From: Micromonospora sp. RP3T
Lineage (GTDB): Bacteria > Actinomycetota > Actinomycetes > Mycobacteriales > Micromonosporaceae
DNA: 57,479 nucleotides
Direction of reading: 5' to 3'
Assembly: GCF_003027925.1 (NCBI RefSeq)
Contig: NZ_PYPS01000046.1
Span: forward strand, 1-57,479
Every line of letters begins with the position of its first letter. Positions within the stretch are counted from its first letter, which is position 1. Below are positions 23,167 through 32,447 of this stretch, piece after piece. The notes beneath the pieces are model-generated. The model had not been told where the DNA came from and ran no database searches. It was given only the letters and a program-made list of their open reading frames with translations. Made by a program: the position numbers and the translations under genes.

Positions 23167-23334
23167 TCAGCCGGGGTTGAAGGTGCGGGCCGCGCCACGG
23201 TCCGGCGGACCGCCCGCCGCCGGATGCCAGGGGCCGAACGCGGCCACCACGGCGAGCGCCAGGCCGGCGCCCGCCACCGCGAGCACCAACAGCACCTCCC
23301 GGGCCCCGTCACCCGGGCCGGTGTCACCCGCCAT
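23167..23334 (-). CDS. Small single-span membrane protein
   Basis: A 55-residue protein starting MAGDTGPGDGAREVLLVLAVAG with an excellent ribosome site, GGAGGGGCGACC, directly upstream of the ATG. One hydrophobic helix (VLLVLAVAGAGLALAVVAAFG, about residues 14-34) is followed by a short polar tail containing HPAAGGPP and ending in RTFNPG. There is no known domain. It probably sits in the cytoplasmic membrane. It is on the same strand as, and downstream of, the DEAD-box helicase gene, but a hairpin (23430-23453) separates them. Confidence 0.65.
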   Translation of the reverse strand: MAGDTGPGDGAREVLLVLAVAGAGLALAVVAAFGPWHPAAGGPPDRGAARTFNPG

Positions 23335-23429
23335 GGTCGCCCCTCCGTGTCCGGCCGGTCCCCCGACCGGCCCACGGACCCAGCATCGTCGCCCCGACGA
23401 CAGCGGACAGTCGGCCACCCGACTGAACA

Positions 23430-23453
23430 CTCGCTGATCCCCGACTCAGCGAG
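23430..23453. terminator. Hairpin CTCGCTGA-N8-TCAGCGAG
   Basis: A perfect 8-bp stem with an 8-nt loop lies 45 bp past the stop of the DEAD-box helicase gene on the minus strand and upstream of the small membrane-protein gene. It is the likely terminator of the helicase transcript. Confidence 0.5.
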
Positions 23454-23497
23454 GCACCCCATGACGGCAGGTCAGCGGTCCTACACGGAACGTCCGG

Positions 23498-24757
23498 TCA
23501 GCGGCGGCGCGGGCGACGACGGGGACGGGTCCCCGGGGCGGGGTGTGCGGCGACCGGCGGCGGGACGGCGATGGTCACCGGCGTACCGGAGGGCTCGCGC
23601 GCTCCGGTCAGCCGGCCCAGCTCCGCGTCGCCGGCGCGTACCCGGGTGGTCTGCGCCTTGATCCCGGCGGTGGTCATCAGCCTGGCGACGTCCCGACGCT
23701 GCTCCGGCAGGACGAGCGTGACCACGGTGCCGGACTCCCCGGCCCGCGCGGTCCGGCCACCCCGATGCAGGTAGTCCTTCGCCTCCGTGGGCGGATCGGC
23801 GTTGACCACCAGGTCCAGCCCGTCGACGTGGATGCCGCGGGCCGCCACGTCGGTGGCCACCAGCGCGGTGACCTGGCCGGTGCGGAACTGCTCCAGGATC
23901 CGGGTGCGCTGCGGCTGCGACTTTCCGCCGTGCAGCGCGGCAGCGCGAACGCCCTTGGCGAGCAGTTGGCGGGCCACCCGGTCGGCGCGGTGCTTGGTGG
24001 CGATGAAGACGATGGTGCGGCCCTCCCGCGCGGCGATGTGGGCCAGCGCGGCCGGCTTGTCCTCCGCCTCCAGGTGCAGCACGTGGTGCGTCATGGCGGT
24101 GACCGTGGCGGTGCCCGGGTCCACGGAGTGCGTGACCGGCTCGGTGAGGAACCGGCGGACCAGCCGGTCCACGCCACGGTCCAGCGTGGCCGAGAAGAGC
24201 ATCCGCTGCCCGCCCGGGGCGACCTGCTCCAGCAGCTTCGTCACCTGCGGCAGGAAGCCCATGTCGGCCATCTGGTCCGCCTCGTCGAGCACGGTGATCT
24301 CGACCTGGTCCAGCCGGGCGGACCCGCGGTCGATCAGGTCGTGCAGCCGGCCCGGCGTGGCCACCAGCACCTCGGCCCCGGCCCGCAGCGCGTCCGCCTG
24401 GCGGGTGAGGGAGAGCCCACCGACCACGGTGGCGCAGCGCAACCCGAGCACGCCGGCGTACGGGGTGAGCGCGGCGGTCACCTGCGCGGCCAGTTCCCGG
24501 GTGGGCACCAGCACCAGCGCGAGCGGGCGGCCGGGACGCGCCCGGCGGCCGGCCGTCCGGTGCAGCAGCGGCAACCCGAACGCGAGCGTCTTGCCGGAGC
24601 CGGTCCGCCCGCGGCCGAGCACGTCCCGGCCGGCGAGCGAGTCGGGCAGGGTCGCCGACTGGATCGGGAACGGCGCGGTGATGCCCTGCGCGGTCAGCTC
24701 GGCGACGAGCGCCGGCGCCAGACCGGTAGCGGCGAAAGTGGGCATGGTCGTGGTCAT
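23498..24757 (-). CDS. DEAD-box RNA helicase
   Basis: A 419-residue superfamily 2 helicase. The Q-motif region FPIQSATLPDSLAGRDVLGRG is followed by motif I RTGSGKT (51-57), PTRELA (Ia), TPGR (Ib), VLDEADQMADMGF (motif II, DEAD), LFSATL (III; SAT), ATDVAARGIHVDGLDLVVN (V) and HRGGRTARAG (VI). The C-terminus is short and ends in an arginine-rich RPRRRPRRR tail that could bind RNA. These enzymes unwind structured RNA, often during cold stress or ribosome assembly. A cold-shock protein gene lies directly upstream on the same strand, and the intervening 5' region is highly structured, suggesting joint cold-related regulation. Confidence 0.93.
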   Translation of the reverse strand: MTTTMPTFAATGLAPALVAELTAQGITAPFPIQSATLPDSLAGRDVLGRGRTGSGKTLAFGLPLLHRTAGRRARPGRPLALVLVPTRELAAQVTAALTPYAGVLGLRCATVVGGLSLTRQADALRAGAEVLVATPGRLHDLIDRGSARLDQVEITVLDEADQMADMGFLPQVTKLLEQVAPGGQRMLFSATLDRGVDRLVRRFLTEPVTHSVDPGTATVTAMTHHVLHLEAEDKPAALAHIAAREGRTIVFIATKHRADRVARQLLAKGVRAAALHGGKSQPQRTRILEQFRTGQVTALVATDVAARGIHVDGLDLVVNADPPTEAKDYLHRGGRTARAGESGTVVTLVLPEQRRDVARLMTTAGIKAQTTRVRAGDAELGRLTGAREPSGTPVTIAVPPPVAAHPAPGTRPRRRPRRR

Positions 24758-24814
24758 GCGGAAAGCCTTCCTCGAGGCGGCACGTGTCGAGGAAGGGCGC
24801 CGGGCGACGGCGCG

Positions 24815-24921
24815 TCACCGGCGTGGCCGGTGATCACAAGCACGAACCGAAAGGGACGGGCCGGCCCGCCTCGGCGCGCCAGCTCCCGCGTACGGGAGGG
24901 CGGCGCGGCGGGCCGGCCCGT
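24815..24921 (-). promoter_or_regulatory. Highly structured csp-helicase intergenic region
   Basis: Two perfect hairpins lie between the cold-shock gene and the helicase gene. The larger pairs 24856-24870 with 24907-24921 (15 bp) and encloses a second CTCCCG/CGGGAG hairpin (24883-24898). The smaller pairs TCACCGGC (24815-24822) with GCCGGTGA (24826-24833). The larger one probably terminates csp; both could sit in the long 5' leader of the helicase mRNA. Confidence 0.6.
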
Positions 24922-24968
24922 GCACCACGCCCGGCGGGGCGCGGTGGTGGTGCCGGTTGATCCGAAGA

Positions 24969-25172
24969 TCAGAGCGGGCGGATGTTCTCCGCCTGCGGGC
25001 CCTTCTGGCCCTGGGTCACCTCGAACTCGACCCGCTGGTTCTCGTCCAGGCTCCGGTAGCCGGAGGTCTGGATCGCCGAGAAGTGGGCGAAGACGTCGGC
25101 GCCGCCGTCGTCCGGGGTGATGAAGCCGAAGCCCTTGTCAGCGTTGAACCACTTGACGGTGCCAATTGCCAT
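24969..25172 (-). CDS. cspA: Cold-shock protein, CspA family
   Basis: A 67-residue OB-fold protein, MAIGTVKWFNADKGFGFITP, with RNP1 KGFGFI and RNP2 DVFAHFS, and the usual ending FEVTQGQKGPQAENIRPL. It binds single-stranded RNA or DNA as a chaperone. The ATG at 25172 is preceded by AAGGAGACGAAACAC; longer in-frame readings upstream are leader sequence. A leader of up to 230 nt separates it from adnB, compatible with the long 5' UTRs of csp genes. It is followed by a structured region and a DEAD-box helicase. Confidence 0.96.
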   Translation of the reverse strand: MAIGTVKWFNADKGFGFITPDDGGADVFAHFSAIQTSGYRSLDENQRVEFEVTQGQKGPQAENIRPL

Positions 25173-25298
25173 GTGTTTCGTCTCCTTGACGGAACGGTCG
25201 GCCCGCACGTGTTGCGGGCCGGAGAGGAGCCCACCACGCATGGGCTGCGTGGCGTGCCTGTCGCTGCTGGTCGCCCCGCCCGGAGAACTCCGGACACA

Positions 25299-25333
25299 AC
25301 AAAGAGCGCCTGGGGCCACAATCCGCCAGGCGC
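25299..25333 (-). terminator. Terminator after adnB
   Basis: On the minus strand GCGCCTGG (25333-25326) pairs with CCAGGCGC (25313-25306), followed by the T-rich TCTTTGTTGTG. It lies about 70 bp after the adnB stop and upstream of the csp gene, so it should end the adnAB transcript. Confidence 0.65.
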
Positions 25334-25401
25334 ACACAGAGTCTCTGGAAACCAAAACTGCAACGAGAACAACGTACCACGGATCTCGCCCGGTGGGGAG
25401 A

Positions 25402-28400
25402 TCACGTCGGAATTTCCGGCACGGCGGTCACCAACGCGGTCAGCCCTTCGACGTCGAGCAGGTCCGCCGGGCGGACGGTCACCGCGTCCCGCACGTAGTG
25501 GAACGCCGCGCCGACCCGTTCCACCGGCACGCCGGCCAGCTCCGCCCAGCCCAGCCGGTAGACCGCGAGCTGCACCGCCGCCGCCTCGGCCTCCGGTCCG
25601 GTGGGCTGGCGGCCGGTCTTCCAGTCCACCACGTCGTACCGCCCGCCGGGGCGGGCGAACACGGCGTCCATCCGGCCCCGGACCACCACGCCGCCGATCA
25701 CTGTGGCGAACGGCACCTCGACCTCCACCGGCACCCGGTCGGCCCACTCGCTGGCCAGGAACCGCTCCTGCAACTCGGCCAGCGCCCCGTCCGGGGCGGC
25801 GCCCTCGTCGGCGGCACCGGGGAGCTCGTCGACGTCCAGCAGCCGGTCGGCGCCGAAGCGCTGCTCCAGCCAGGCGTGGAAGGCGGTGCCCCGCCGCGCG
25901 TACGGGCTGGGTGCGCTCGGCATCGGACGACGCAGCGCACGGGCCAGTGCCTCCGGGTCCCGACGCAACGCCACGAGCTGGGTCACCGAGAGCTGGCCGG
26001 GCAGCTCGACCTCGACCGCCTCGGCCCGACGGGCCAGCTCCGCCCGCTCGGCGAGCAGCAGGTCGGCCTCCCGCTGCCAGCGCTCGACCTCCGCGTCGGC
26101 GTCGTCCGGCGGGGTCGCGGCCACCCCGACGGCGGTCGACCCGACGGCGGCCAGCAGCGCGGCCTCGCGACGGGCCGCCTCCGGGTCGGCCAGGTGACGA
26201 CGGACCAGTGCCGCCGCCTCGGTCAGCGCCGGCCGACGTCCACCCAGCGGGTCGGCCGGCCACTCCGCCCGCAGCACCGTCTCGGTGGTCGGGTTCACCG
26301 CGTCCCCGGCCGGCTCCGGCGCCCACGCGTCGACCACGTGCCCGTCCGTCCCGGCCAGGGCGACGTCGTACACCTCGCGCAGGAACGGCGACGGGCCGCG
26401 GAACCGCTTCGTCCCCTCCCCCCACCAGTAGCCGGAGCAGAGCAGCAACCGACGCGGCCGGGTCACCGCCACGTACGCCAGCCGGCGCTCCTCCCGCTCA
26501 TCGTGCGCCCGCCAGTCGTCGGTGAACGCGGCCACCGCACGGGCCACCGCACGCTGGTCCGCCGCCTCCGGCAGGGCCAGCTCGGGCAGCCCGTCCGCGT
26601 CGCCGCGCAGCGGGAACGGCAGCACGCCGAGCCCGCCCAGCCAGTGGTCGGAGTTGCGTACCGGCCCCGGCCATCCACCGCGGGTCAGCCCGGCCACCGC
26701 CACCACGTCCCACTCCAGGCCCTTCGCGGCGTGCGCGGTGAGCACCTGCACGGCGCCGGCCACCACCTCGACCTCGCCCGGGGCCAGCCCGCGCTCCTCG
26801 TCCTCGGCGGCGGACAGGTAGGCGAGGAAACCGGCAAGCGTGGCGCCGGGCGTCTCACCGCTGAACCGCGCCGCGACGTCGCCGAGCGCGTCCAGGTGGG
26901 CGCGGGCCAGCCCGGCGTCGCCGGCGCCGTCCCGGCCGGCCCGGACCGCCACCTCCACGTCCAGCCCGATGGTCCGTTCGATGTCCGCGATCAGCTCCGG
27001 CAGCGACTGGTCCAGCCGGTACCGCAGCAGCGCCAGCTCCATCCCGTACGACCGCAGCCGCGCGAACCCCTCCGCCGAGTACGCCTGCGCCGGCCCGAGG
27101 TCGGCCAGCGCCTCCACCAGCGTCGCCTCGTCCAGCACGTCCACGGTGATCTCCGGCCCGTCGTCACCGGTCAGCTCGCGGCGGCTGCGGGCGATGGCCC
27201 TGGCGCGCCGGTGCAGGGCGACCAGGTCGCGCGGGCCGATCCGCCAGCGCGCGCCGGTGAGCAGCCGCAGCAGCGCCGCCCCGTCGGTCGGGTCGGCCAG
27301 CACCCGCAGCGTGCAGACCACGTCCCGGACCTCCGGGGTGTCCAGCAGGCCGCCCAGCCCGACCACGTCGACCGGCAGGCCCCGGGCCCGCAGCGCGGCC
27401 TCGATCGCCGGGATCTGGCTGCGCAGCCGCACCAGCACCGCCGTCGTCGGCCGTCGGTCCGCCGGAATGTGCTCGGGCAGCGCGCCCGGCATCCCGGCCG
27501 CGCCCCGCCACGCCGCCAGCACGCTGTCCGCGATCCAGTCGGCCTCGTCGGCGTACGTCGGCAGCAGCGCGCAGTGCACCGTGCCGGCGGCCCGACCGCC
27601 CGGCGTCCGGTGCGGGATCGACTCGCGGACGCTGAGCGCGGCGTGCAGCTCGGGCACCCGGGCGCCGGCCGCCCGCAGCGGCACCGAGAGCGCGTTCGCG
27701 ACGCCGAGGATCTCCGGCCGGTTGCGCCAGCTCGTGGTGAGACCGAGCACCTCGGCGGGGGTTCCGTCGGCGCGGGCGAACTCACCGGGGAAGCGGTCCA
27801 GCGTGCCGGCGCTCGCCCCGCGCCAGCCGTAGATCGACTGGCACGGATCGCCGACCGCGGTGACCGGGTGGCCGCCGCCGAACAGCGCGTTGAGCAGCAC
27901 CACCTGCGCGTGGCTGGTGTCCTGGTACTCGTCGAGCAGCACCACCCGGAACCGGTCCCGCTCGATCACGCCGACGCCCGGGTGGTCCCGGGCCACCCGC
28001 GCCGCGCGGGCGAGCTGGTCGGCGAAGTCCATCGCCTCGAAGTCGTCCTTGCGCCGGGCGTACGCCCGGACCAGCGGCAGCAGCTTCAGCCGGGTCCGCT
28101 GGAGCTGGAGCGCCTTGCGCACGTCGGCGTAGACCCGGCCGGGGCGGGACTGCACCTCGGCGAAGAACCGGCCGGTCCAGCCGGCCAGCTCGTCCGGGTC
28201 GACCAGGTGCTCGTCCAACTCGCCGGCGAGCGCCAGCACCGCGTCGGTGATGGTGGACGGCATCCGGTCCACCTCGGACATGTCGCCGTCGTAGTTGCGC
28301 ACCAGCAGGTCGACGAGCTGCCAGCGGGACGCCTCGGTGAGCAGCCGGGTGGTCGGCTCGTACCCGGCGCGCAACCCGTGCTCGGTGACGATCCGCCCGG

Positions 28401-28821
28401 CGTACGAGTGGTAAGTGGAGACGGTCGGCTCGCCCGCGAACGGGTCCTCACGCGGGTCCCGTCGGGGCCGCCCCAGCCGCCGGACGAGCTGGTCGAGGCG
28501 GGTCCGCACCCGGTGCGCCAGCTCACCGGCCGCCTTGCGGGTGAAGGTGAGCCCGAGGATGTGCTCGGGGCGCACGTACGCGTTGGCGACCAGCCAGACC
28601 ACCCGGGCGGCCATCGTCTCGGTCTTGCCCGAGCCGGCGCCCGCGACCACCAGCAGCGGCTCCACCGGCGCCGCGATGATCGCGGCCTGCTCCCGGGTGG
28701 GCGCCGGCAGCCGGAGCAGCCGGGCCAGCTCGACGGGCGTGTAGCGGGGCCCGGCGTCGGCGGACCGGGGCGTGGGCGGCGGCGTGCCGGTGGCGCCGAA
28801 CAGCGCCGGCTGGATCGTCAT
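25402..28821 (-). CDS. adnB: Helicase-nuclease subunit AdnB
   Basis: A UvrD-like helicase of about 1139 residues from the ATG at 28821 (MTIQPALFGATGTPPP). It carries Walker A AGAGSGKT (60-67), LGLTFTRKAAGEL (Ia), VVLLDEYQDT (motif II), QSIYGWRGA (III), VQVLTAHAAKGLEWDVV (V) and YVAVTRPRRLLL (VI). The C-terminal RecB-like nuclease domain follows, with GTAFHAWLEQRFG, GRMDAVF and VVDWKTGRQP; the Asp and the D-x-K residues are the metal-binding core. AdnAB is the actinobacterial counterpart of RecBCD/AddAB and resects double-strand breaks. The gene lies 28 bp after adnA on the same strand, so the two are cotranscribed. Confidence 0.93.
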   Translation of the reverse strand: MTIQPALFGATGTPPPTPRSADAGPRYTPVELARLLRLPAPTREQAAIIAAPVEPLLVVAGAGSGKTETMAARVVWLVANAYVRPEHILGLTFTRKAAGELAHRVRTRLDQLVRRLGRPRRDPREDPFAGEPTVSTYHSYAGRIVTEHGLRAGYEPTTRLLTEASRWQLVDLLVRNYDGDMSEVDRMPSTITDAVLALAGELDEHLVDPDELAGWTGRFFAEVQSRPGRVYADVRKALQLQRTRLKLLPLVRAYARRKDDFEAMDFADQLARAARVARDHPGVGVIERDRFRVVLLDEYQDTSHAQVVLLNALFGGGHPVTAVGDPCQSIYGWRGASAGTLDRFPGEFARADGTPAEVLGLTTSWRNRPEILGVANALSVPLRAAGARVPELHAALSVRESIPHRTPGGRAAGTVHCALLPTYADEADWIADSVLAAWRGAAGMPGALPEHIPADRRPTTAVLVRLRSQIPAIEAALRARGLPVDVVGLGGLLDTPEVRDVVCTLRVLADPTDGAALLRLLTGARWRIGPRDLVALHRRARAIARSRRELTGDDGPEITVDVLDEATLVEALADLGPAQAYSAEGFARLRSYGMELALLRYRLDQSLPELIADIERTIGLDVEVAVRAGRDGAGDAGLARAHLDALGDVAARFSGETPGATLAGFLAYLSAAEDEERGLAPGEVEVVAGAVQVLTAHAAKGLEWDVVAVAGLTRGGWPGPVRNSDHWLGGLGVLPFPLRGDADGLPELALPEAADQRAVARAVAAFTDDWRAHDEREERRLAYVAVTRPRRLLLCSGYWWGEGTKRFRGPSPFLREVYDVALAGTDGHVVDAWAPEPAGDAVNPTTETVLRAEWPADPLGGRRPALTEAAALVRRHLADPEAARREAALLAAVGSTAVGVAATPPDDADAEVERWQREADLLLAERAELARRAEAVEVELPGQLSVTQLVALRRDPEALARALRRPMPSAPSPYARRGTAFHAWLEQRFGADRLLDVDELPGAADEGAAPDGALAELQERFLASEWADRVPVEVEVPFATVIGGVVVRGRMDAVFARPGGRYDVVDWKTGRQPTGPEAEAAAVQLAVYRLGWAELAGVPVERVGAAFHYVRDAVTVRPADLLDVEGLTALVTAVPEIPT

Positions 28822-28849
28822 CGTCCGGCCCTCGGCCGGCTCCGCGCGG

Positions 28850-31800
28850 TCACGCCTGATCCTCCGGGGGCGGCTCGACGACCTGGCGGCCCTGGCCGGA
28901 GACCGGGCAGCTGGTGCGTACCGGGCAGACCCGGCACTTGGAGTTGGCGACGGCGGCGAACGTGGCAGCCGCCATCGTGTCGGCGGTCCGGCGGACCAGC
29001 GCGGTGGCCCAGCCGGCCTCCGGGCCCTCCCCGGCCGCGGCCTGGGCCTGCTCCTTGGCGTCCCGGGCGCCGGTGCCGAGCTGCACCAGCGCGGCCCCGC
29101 CGGACTCCGCGCCGAACTCCGCGAACCCACCGGCCTCCACGGCCGCCTGGTACGCCCCGAGCTGCGGGTGCTCGGCGACCTCCCGCTCGGTGACCGCGGT
29201 GGACTTGCCGGTCTTCAGGTCGATCACCACGAGCCGGCCCTCGGCGTCGACCTCCAGCCGGTCGACGCGGCCGGTCAGCTCGACCGGTCGGGCCGGATCG
29301 TCGAGGCGCACCGCGAACTCGTGTTCGATGGCGAGCAGCCGGCGCGGGTTGCCGGCCAGCCAGCGCAGCAGCTTGTCGACCATCGCCTCGGCGCGCTGCC
29401 GCTCCGGGCCGACCATCCACCGGGCGGCCAGCTCGATCGCGTCGAACCGGGCGGCAACGTACTCCAGCAGCGTCTCCCGGTCGACGCTCGCGTCCTCGGC
29501 CAGCATCGCGGCGGCGTGCACCAGGTTGCCGACGCCCTGCGCGGCGCTGGCCGGCCCGCTGCCGCCGTGCCGTTCCAGCAGCCAGCGCAGGCTGCACCGC
29601 AACGCGCTCTCCATGGCCGACGGGGTGACCCGCACCGGCTCGCCGTCGTCGACGAGCGGTCGGTCGTCGGAGAGACCGCGCAGCCCCCACCAGTCGTCCG
29701 GGTGCGCGCCGGGCACGCCGGCGGCGGCCAGCCGGGCCAGCTCGCCCGCCGCCGCGCGCCGCCGGCTCACCGGCGCCGCCGGGTCGGTGATCGCGGTACG
29801 CAGCTCCGCCACCAACGCGGACAGGGTGAGCCCGCGCGGCGGCAGCGTCACCGGGAGCGCGCCGGACGGCGCGTCCGACGGGTGGTCGTCGCCGTGCGGC
29901 ACCGGCCCGTCCGGCGCTGGTCCCCCGCCCGACGGCCCGTCACCGGGCGGCTCGTCGTCGGGCGGGGCGGTGCCGCCGGCGCCGGTGGCGGGCGGATCGC
30001 CGGCCGCCAGCTCGTGCAGGAAGCGGCTGGGCTGCTCCTCGTGGTCGTCGCCACCGACCGCCGCCGAAGCGACAGCGGTGACCAGCAGCCGACGCCGGGC
30101 CCGGCTGACCGCGACGTGGAACAGCCGCCGCTCCTCGTCCAGCAACGCGGACGTCTGACCGACCAGGCTGGCCCGCAGCCCCGCCCCGTCGGCCCGGCCG
30201 GCGAGCACGTCGACCAGCCGCTCGGAGCCGAGCAGGCTGCCGCGCAGCCGCAGGTCGGGCCAGACGCCCTCCTGGACCCCGGCGACCGCGACGAGATCCC
30301 ACTCCAGGCCCTTGGCGGCGTGTGCGGTGAGCAGGCGGACCGCCTCGCCCCGGTCGGCGGCGGCGGCGAGCGTGTCCGCCGGCAACTCCTGCCCGAGCAC
30401 GTGGTCGAGGAAGACCTCGGTGCGCGCCCCCGGCAGCCGGTCGGTGAACCGGGCGGCGGCGTCGAAGAGCACCAGTACGGCGTCCAGGTCACGGTCGGCG
30501 GCGTCGGCCCGCCACCGCCGGGCGGTCTCGTGCTCGCCGGTGGCCTCCCGCCCCTGGGTGATGGCGCCGGCCCAGCGCTCGGCCAGCCCGCTCTCCCGCC
30601 ACACCGCCCAGAGCACGTCCTCGGCGGTGGCGCCCGGGGTGGCGGCGGCCTCCCGGGCGGTCGCCAGCAGATGCGCGACGGCCTGCGCGGGCGCGGCCCA
30701 ACGGCGCTCGACGGCGGCCAGCTCGGCCGGGTCGCGCAGCGCCTCCACCAGCAGCTCGCCGGAGGGACGGCGGTCGCCGCCGGCCAACGCGAGCGCCCGC
30801 ATCCCCTGCCGCAGTCGTCGCTCGGCCAGCGGGTCGGCACCGCCCAGCGGCGAGTGCAGCAGCGCCACCGCCGCCTCCTCGTCCAGCCGGTCGGGTTCGA
30901 GCGCGCAGCGGAGCAGGAGCAGCAGCGGGGCCACCGCCGGTTGGAGGTGCAGCGGCAGGTCCTCGCCGTGCACGACGGTGGGCACCCCGGCGGTGTGCAG
31001 GGCGCGCCGCAGCGACGGGAGCTGCCGTCCGGTGGACCGGACCAGCACCGCCATCCGGGACCAGGGCACGCCGTCGAGCAGGTGTGCCTCGCGCAGCGCG
31101 TGGGCCAGCCAGGCCGACTCGCTGGTCGCCGAGCGGAACGTGCGCACCTCGACCGCCCCGGCCGGCGCGTCCGGAAGCGGACGCAGCCGCCGGTGCGCCG
31201 CCGGGCCGCGCAGCCGCCGGGCCAGCCGGGCGGTCGCCGCCAGCAGCTCCGGCCCGGCCCGGTAGGACGTGGTCAGCGTGACCTGGGCGGCCGGCGCGCC
31301 GGACGCGGTCCGGAACCGGTGCGCGAACGTGCCGACCACGGCCGGGTCGGCGCCGCGGAACGAGTACGTGGAGGAATCCGGGTCGGCGAAGGCGACCAGG
31401 GACCGGCCGCCACCGGCCACCACCGCGAGCAGGTCCACCTGGGCCGGGTCCGTGTCGGCCAGCTCGTCGACGTAGATGTGGGCCACGCGGCGGCGTTCGG
31501 CGGCGAGCAGCTCGGGATCGTCGAGCAGCATGCCGGTGGCGGCCCGCACCAGCTCCGCCGGGTCGTACGCGACCGAGCCCCGGTTGCTCACGTCGCGCAA
31601 CGCGAGGACGGCGACGTACTCCCGGAGGAAGCGGGCGGCGGCCGGCCAGTCGGCGCGGCCCAGCTTCTCGCCCAGCCGGGCCAGCTCGACCGGGCCGACG
31701 CCCCGCTCCGCGGCCCGCATCAGCAGGTCGCGGAGCTGCTGGGCGAACGCCCGGGTCCGCAGCGCGGGGCGCAGGTCCGCCGGCCAGCCGACCGGGTCGT

Positions 31801-32386
31801 CCGCCGGCTCGTCGCCGACCACGTCGAGCAGCTCCCGGATGATCAGATCCTGCTCCGGGCCGGTGAGCAGCCGGGGCGACGGCTCGCCACGCTCGGCGGC
31901 GGCGCGGCGGAGCAGCCCGAACGCGTACGCCGGGAACGTGCGGACCAGCGGCTCACGCACCGCCCGGTGGCCGTCGCCGGCGATCCGCGCCTCGATGCGC
32001 CGACGCAACTCGGTGGCGCCGCGCCGACTGAACGTGAGCACCAGCACGCGTTCCGGGTCGACGCCCTCGGCCACCCGGGCGGCGACCGCCTCGACCAGGG
32101 TGGCGGTCTTCCCGGTGCCGGGACCGCCGACGACGAGCATCGGCCCGTCGGTGTGCGCGACCACCTCGGCCTGCACCGGGTCGGGTCGCCTGGCTGCCGT
32201 CCGGCGCGGGTGCGTGGCATCGACCGCCGACCCCCCGGATCGCGGCTCCGACACGGCCGGCCCGTCGGACCGGCCCACCCCCTGCCCCGCCCCGGCATCG
32301 TGGGTGACCCCCGCCCCCGCGTCGCCGGGCCGGCGCACCAACCGGTACGCCTGCATCACCGACATCCCACCACGCCGGTACGACAC
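28850..32386 (-). CDS. adnA: Helicase-nuclease subunit AdnA
   Basis: Up to 1178 residues from the GTG at 32386; ATGs at 32365 and 32356 (MQAYRLVRRP) are alternatives. Walker A is GGPGTGKT (87-94). Motif II reads VDELADTD instead of DEYQD, so the ATPase may be weak. Motif V (LLTAHAAKGLEWDLVAV) and VI (FHVAVSRARRRLL) are kept. The C-terminal nuclease domain has GNLVHAAAM, VIDLKTGKS and the four-cysteine iron-sulfur staple, one Cys in ALRCSLRW and three in SKCRVCPVRTSC. A Pro/Gly-rich linker near residue 810-850 separates helicase and nuclease. It is the first gene of the adnAB pair. Confidence 0.92.
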   Translation of the reverse strand: MSYRRGGMSVMQAYRLVRRPGDAGAGVTHDAGAGQGVGRSDGPAVSEPRSGGSAVDATHPRRTAARRPDPVQAEVVAHTDGPMLVVGGPGTGKTATLVEAVAARVAEGVDPERVLVLTFSRRGATELRRRIEARIAGDGHRAVREPLVRTFPAYAFGLLRRAAAERGEPSPRLLTGPEQDLIIRELLDVVGDEPADDPVGWPADLRPALRTRAFAQQLRDLLMRAAERGVGPVELARLGEKLGRADWPAAARFLREYVAVLALRDVSNRGSVAYDPAELVRAATGMLLDDPELLAAERRRVAHIYVDELADTDPAQVDLLAVVAGGGRSLVAFADPDSSTYSFRGADPAVVGTFAHRFRTASGAPAAQVTLTTSYRAGPELLAATARLARRLRGPAAHRRLRPLPDAPAGAVEVRTFRSATSESAWLAHALREAHLLDGVPWSRMAVLVRSTGRQLPSLRRALHTAGVPTVVHGEDLPLHLQPAVAPLLLLLRCALEPDRLDEEAAVALLHSPLGGADPLAERRLRQGMRALALAGGDRRPSGELLVEALRDPAELAAVERRWAAPAQAVAHLLATAREAAATPGATAEDVLWAVWRESGLAERWAGAITQGREATGEHETARRWRADAADRDLDAVLVLFDAAARFTDRLPGARTEVFLDHVLGQELPADTLAAAADRGEAVRLLTAHAAKGLEWDLVAVAGVQEGVWPDLRLRGSLLGSERLVDVLAGRADGAGLRASLVGQTSALLDEERRLFHVAVSRARRRLLVTAVASAAVGGDDHEEQPSRFLHELAAGDPPATGAGGTAPPDDEPPGDGPSGGGPAPDGPVPHGDDHPSDAPSGALPVTLPPRGLTLSALVAELRTAITDPAAPVSRRRAAAGELARLAAAGVPGAHPDDWWGLRGLSDDRPLVDDGEPVRVTPSAMESALRCSLRWLLERHGGSGPASAAQGVGNLVHAAAMLAEDASVDRETLLEYVAARFDAIELAARWMVGPERQRAEAMVDKLLRWLAGNPRRLLAIEHEFAVRLDDPARPVELTGRVDRLEVDAEGRLVVIDLKTGKSTAVTEREVAEHPQLGAYQAAVEAGGFAEFGAESGGAALVQLGTGARDAKEQAQAAAGEGPEAGWATALVRRTADTMAAATFAAVANSKCRVCPVRTSCPVSGQGRQVVEPPPEDQA

Positions 32387-32447
32387 CGGGAAATCGACGC
32401 CGCGCCACCGCGTGCACGCATCGGCACCGGGGTGTGGGCGCGGCGGG

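Noticed and set aside
25117..29193. A 1358-codon plus-strand open frame
   Set aside because: It lies opposite adnB and the csp gene, which carry all helicase, nuclease and RNP motifs; low-complexity composition marks it as a shadow.
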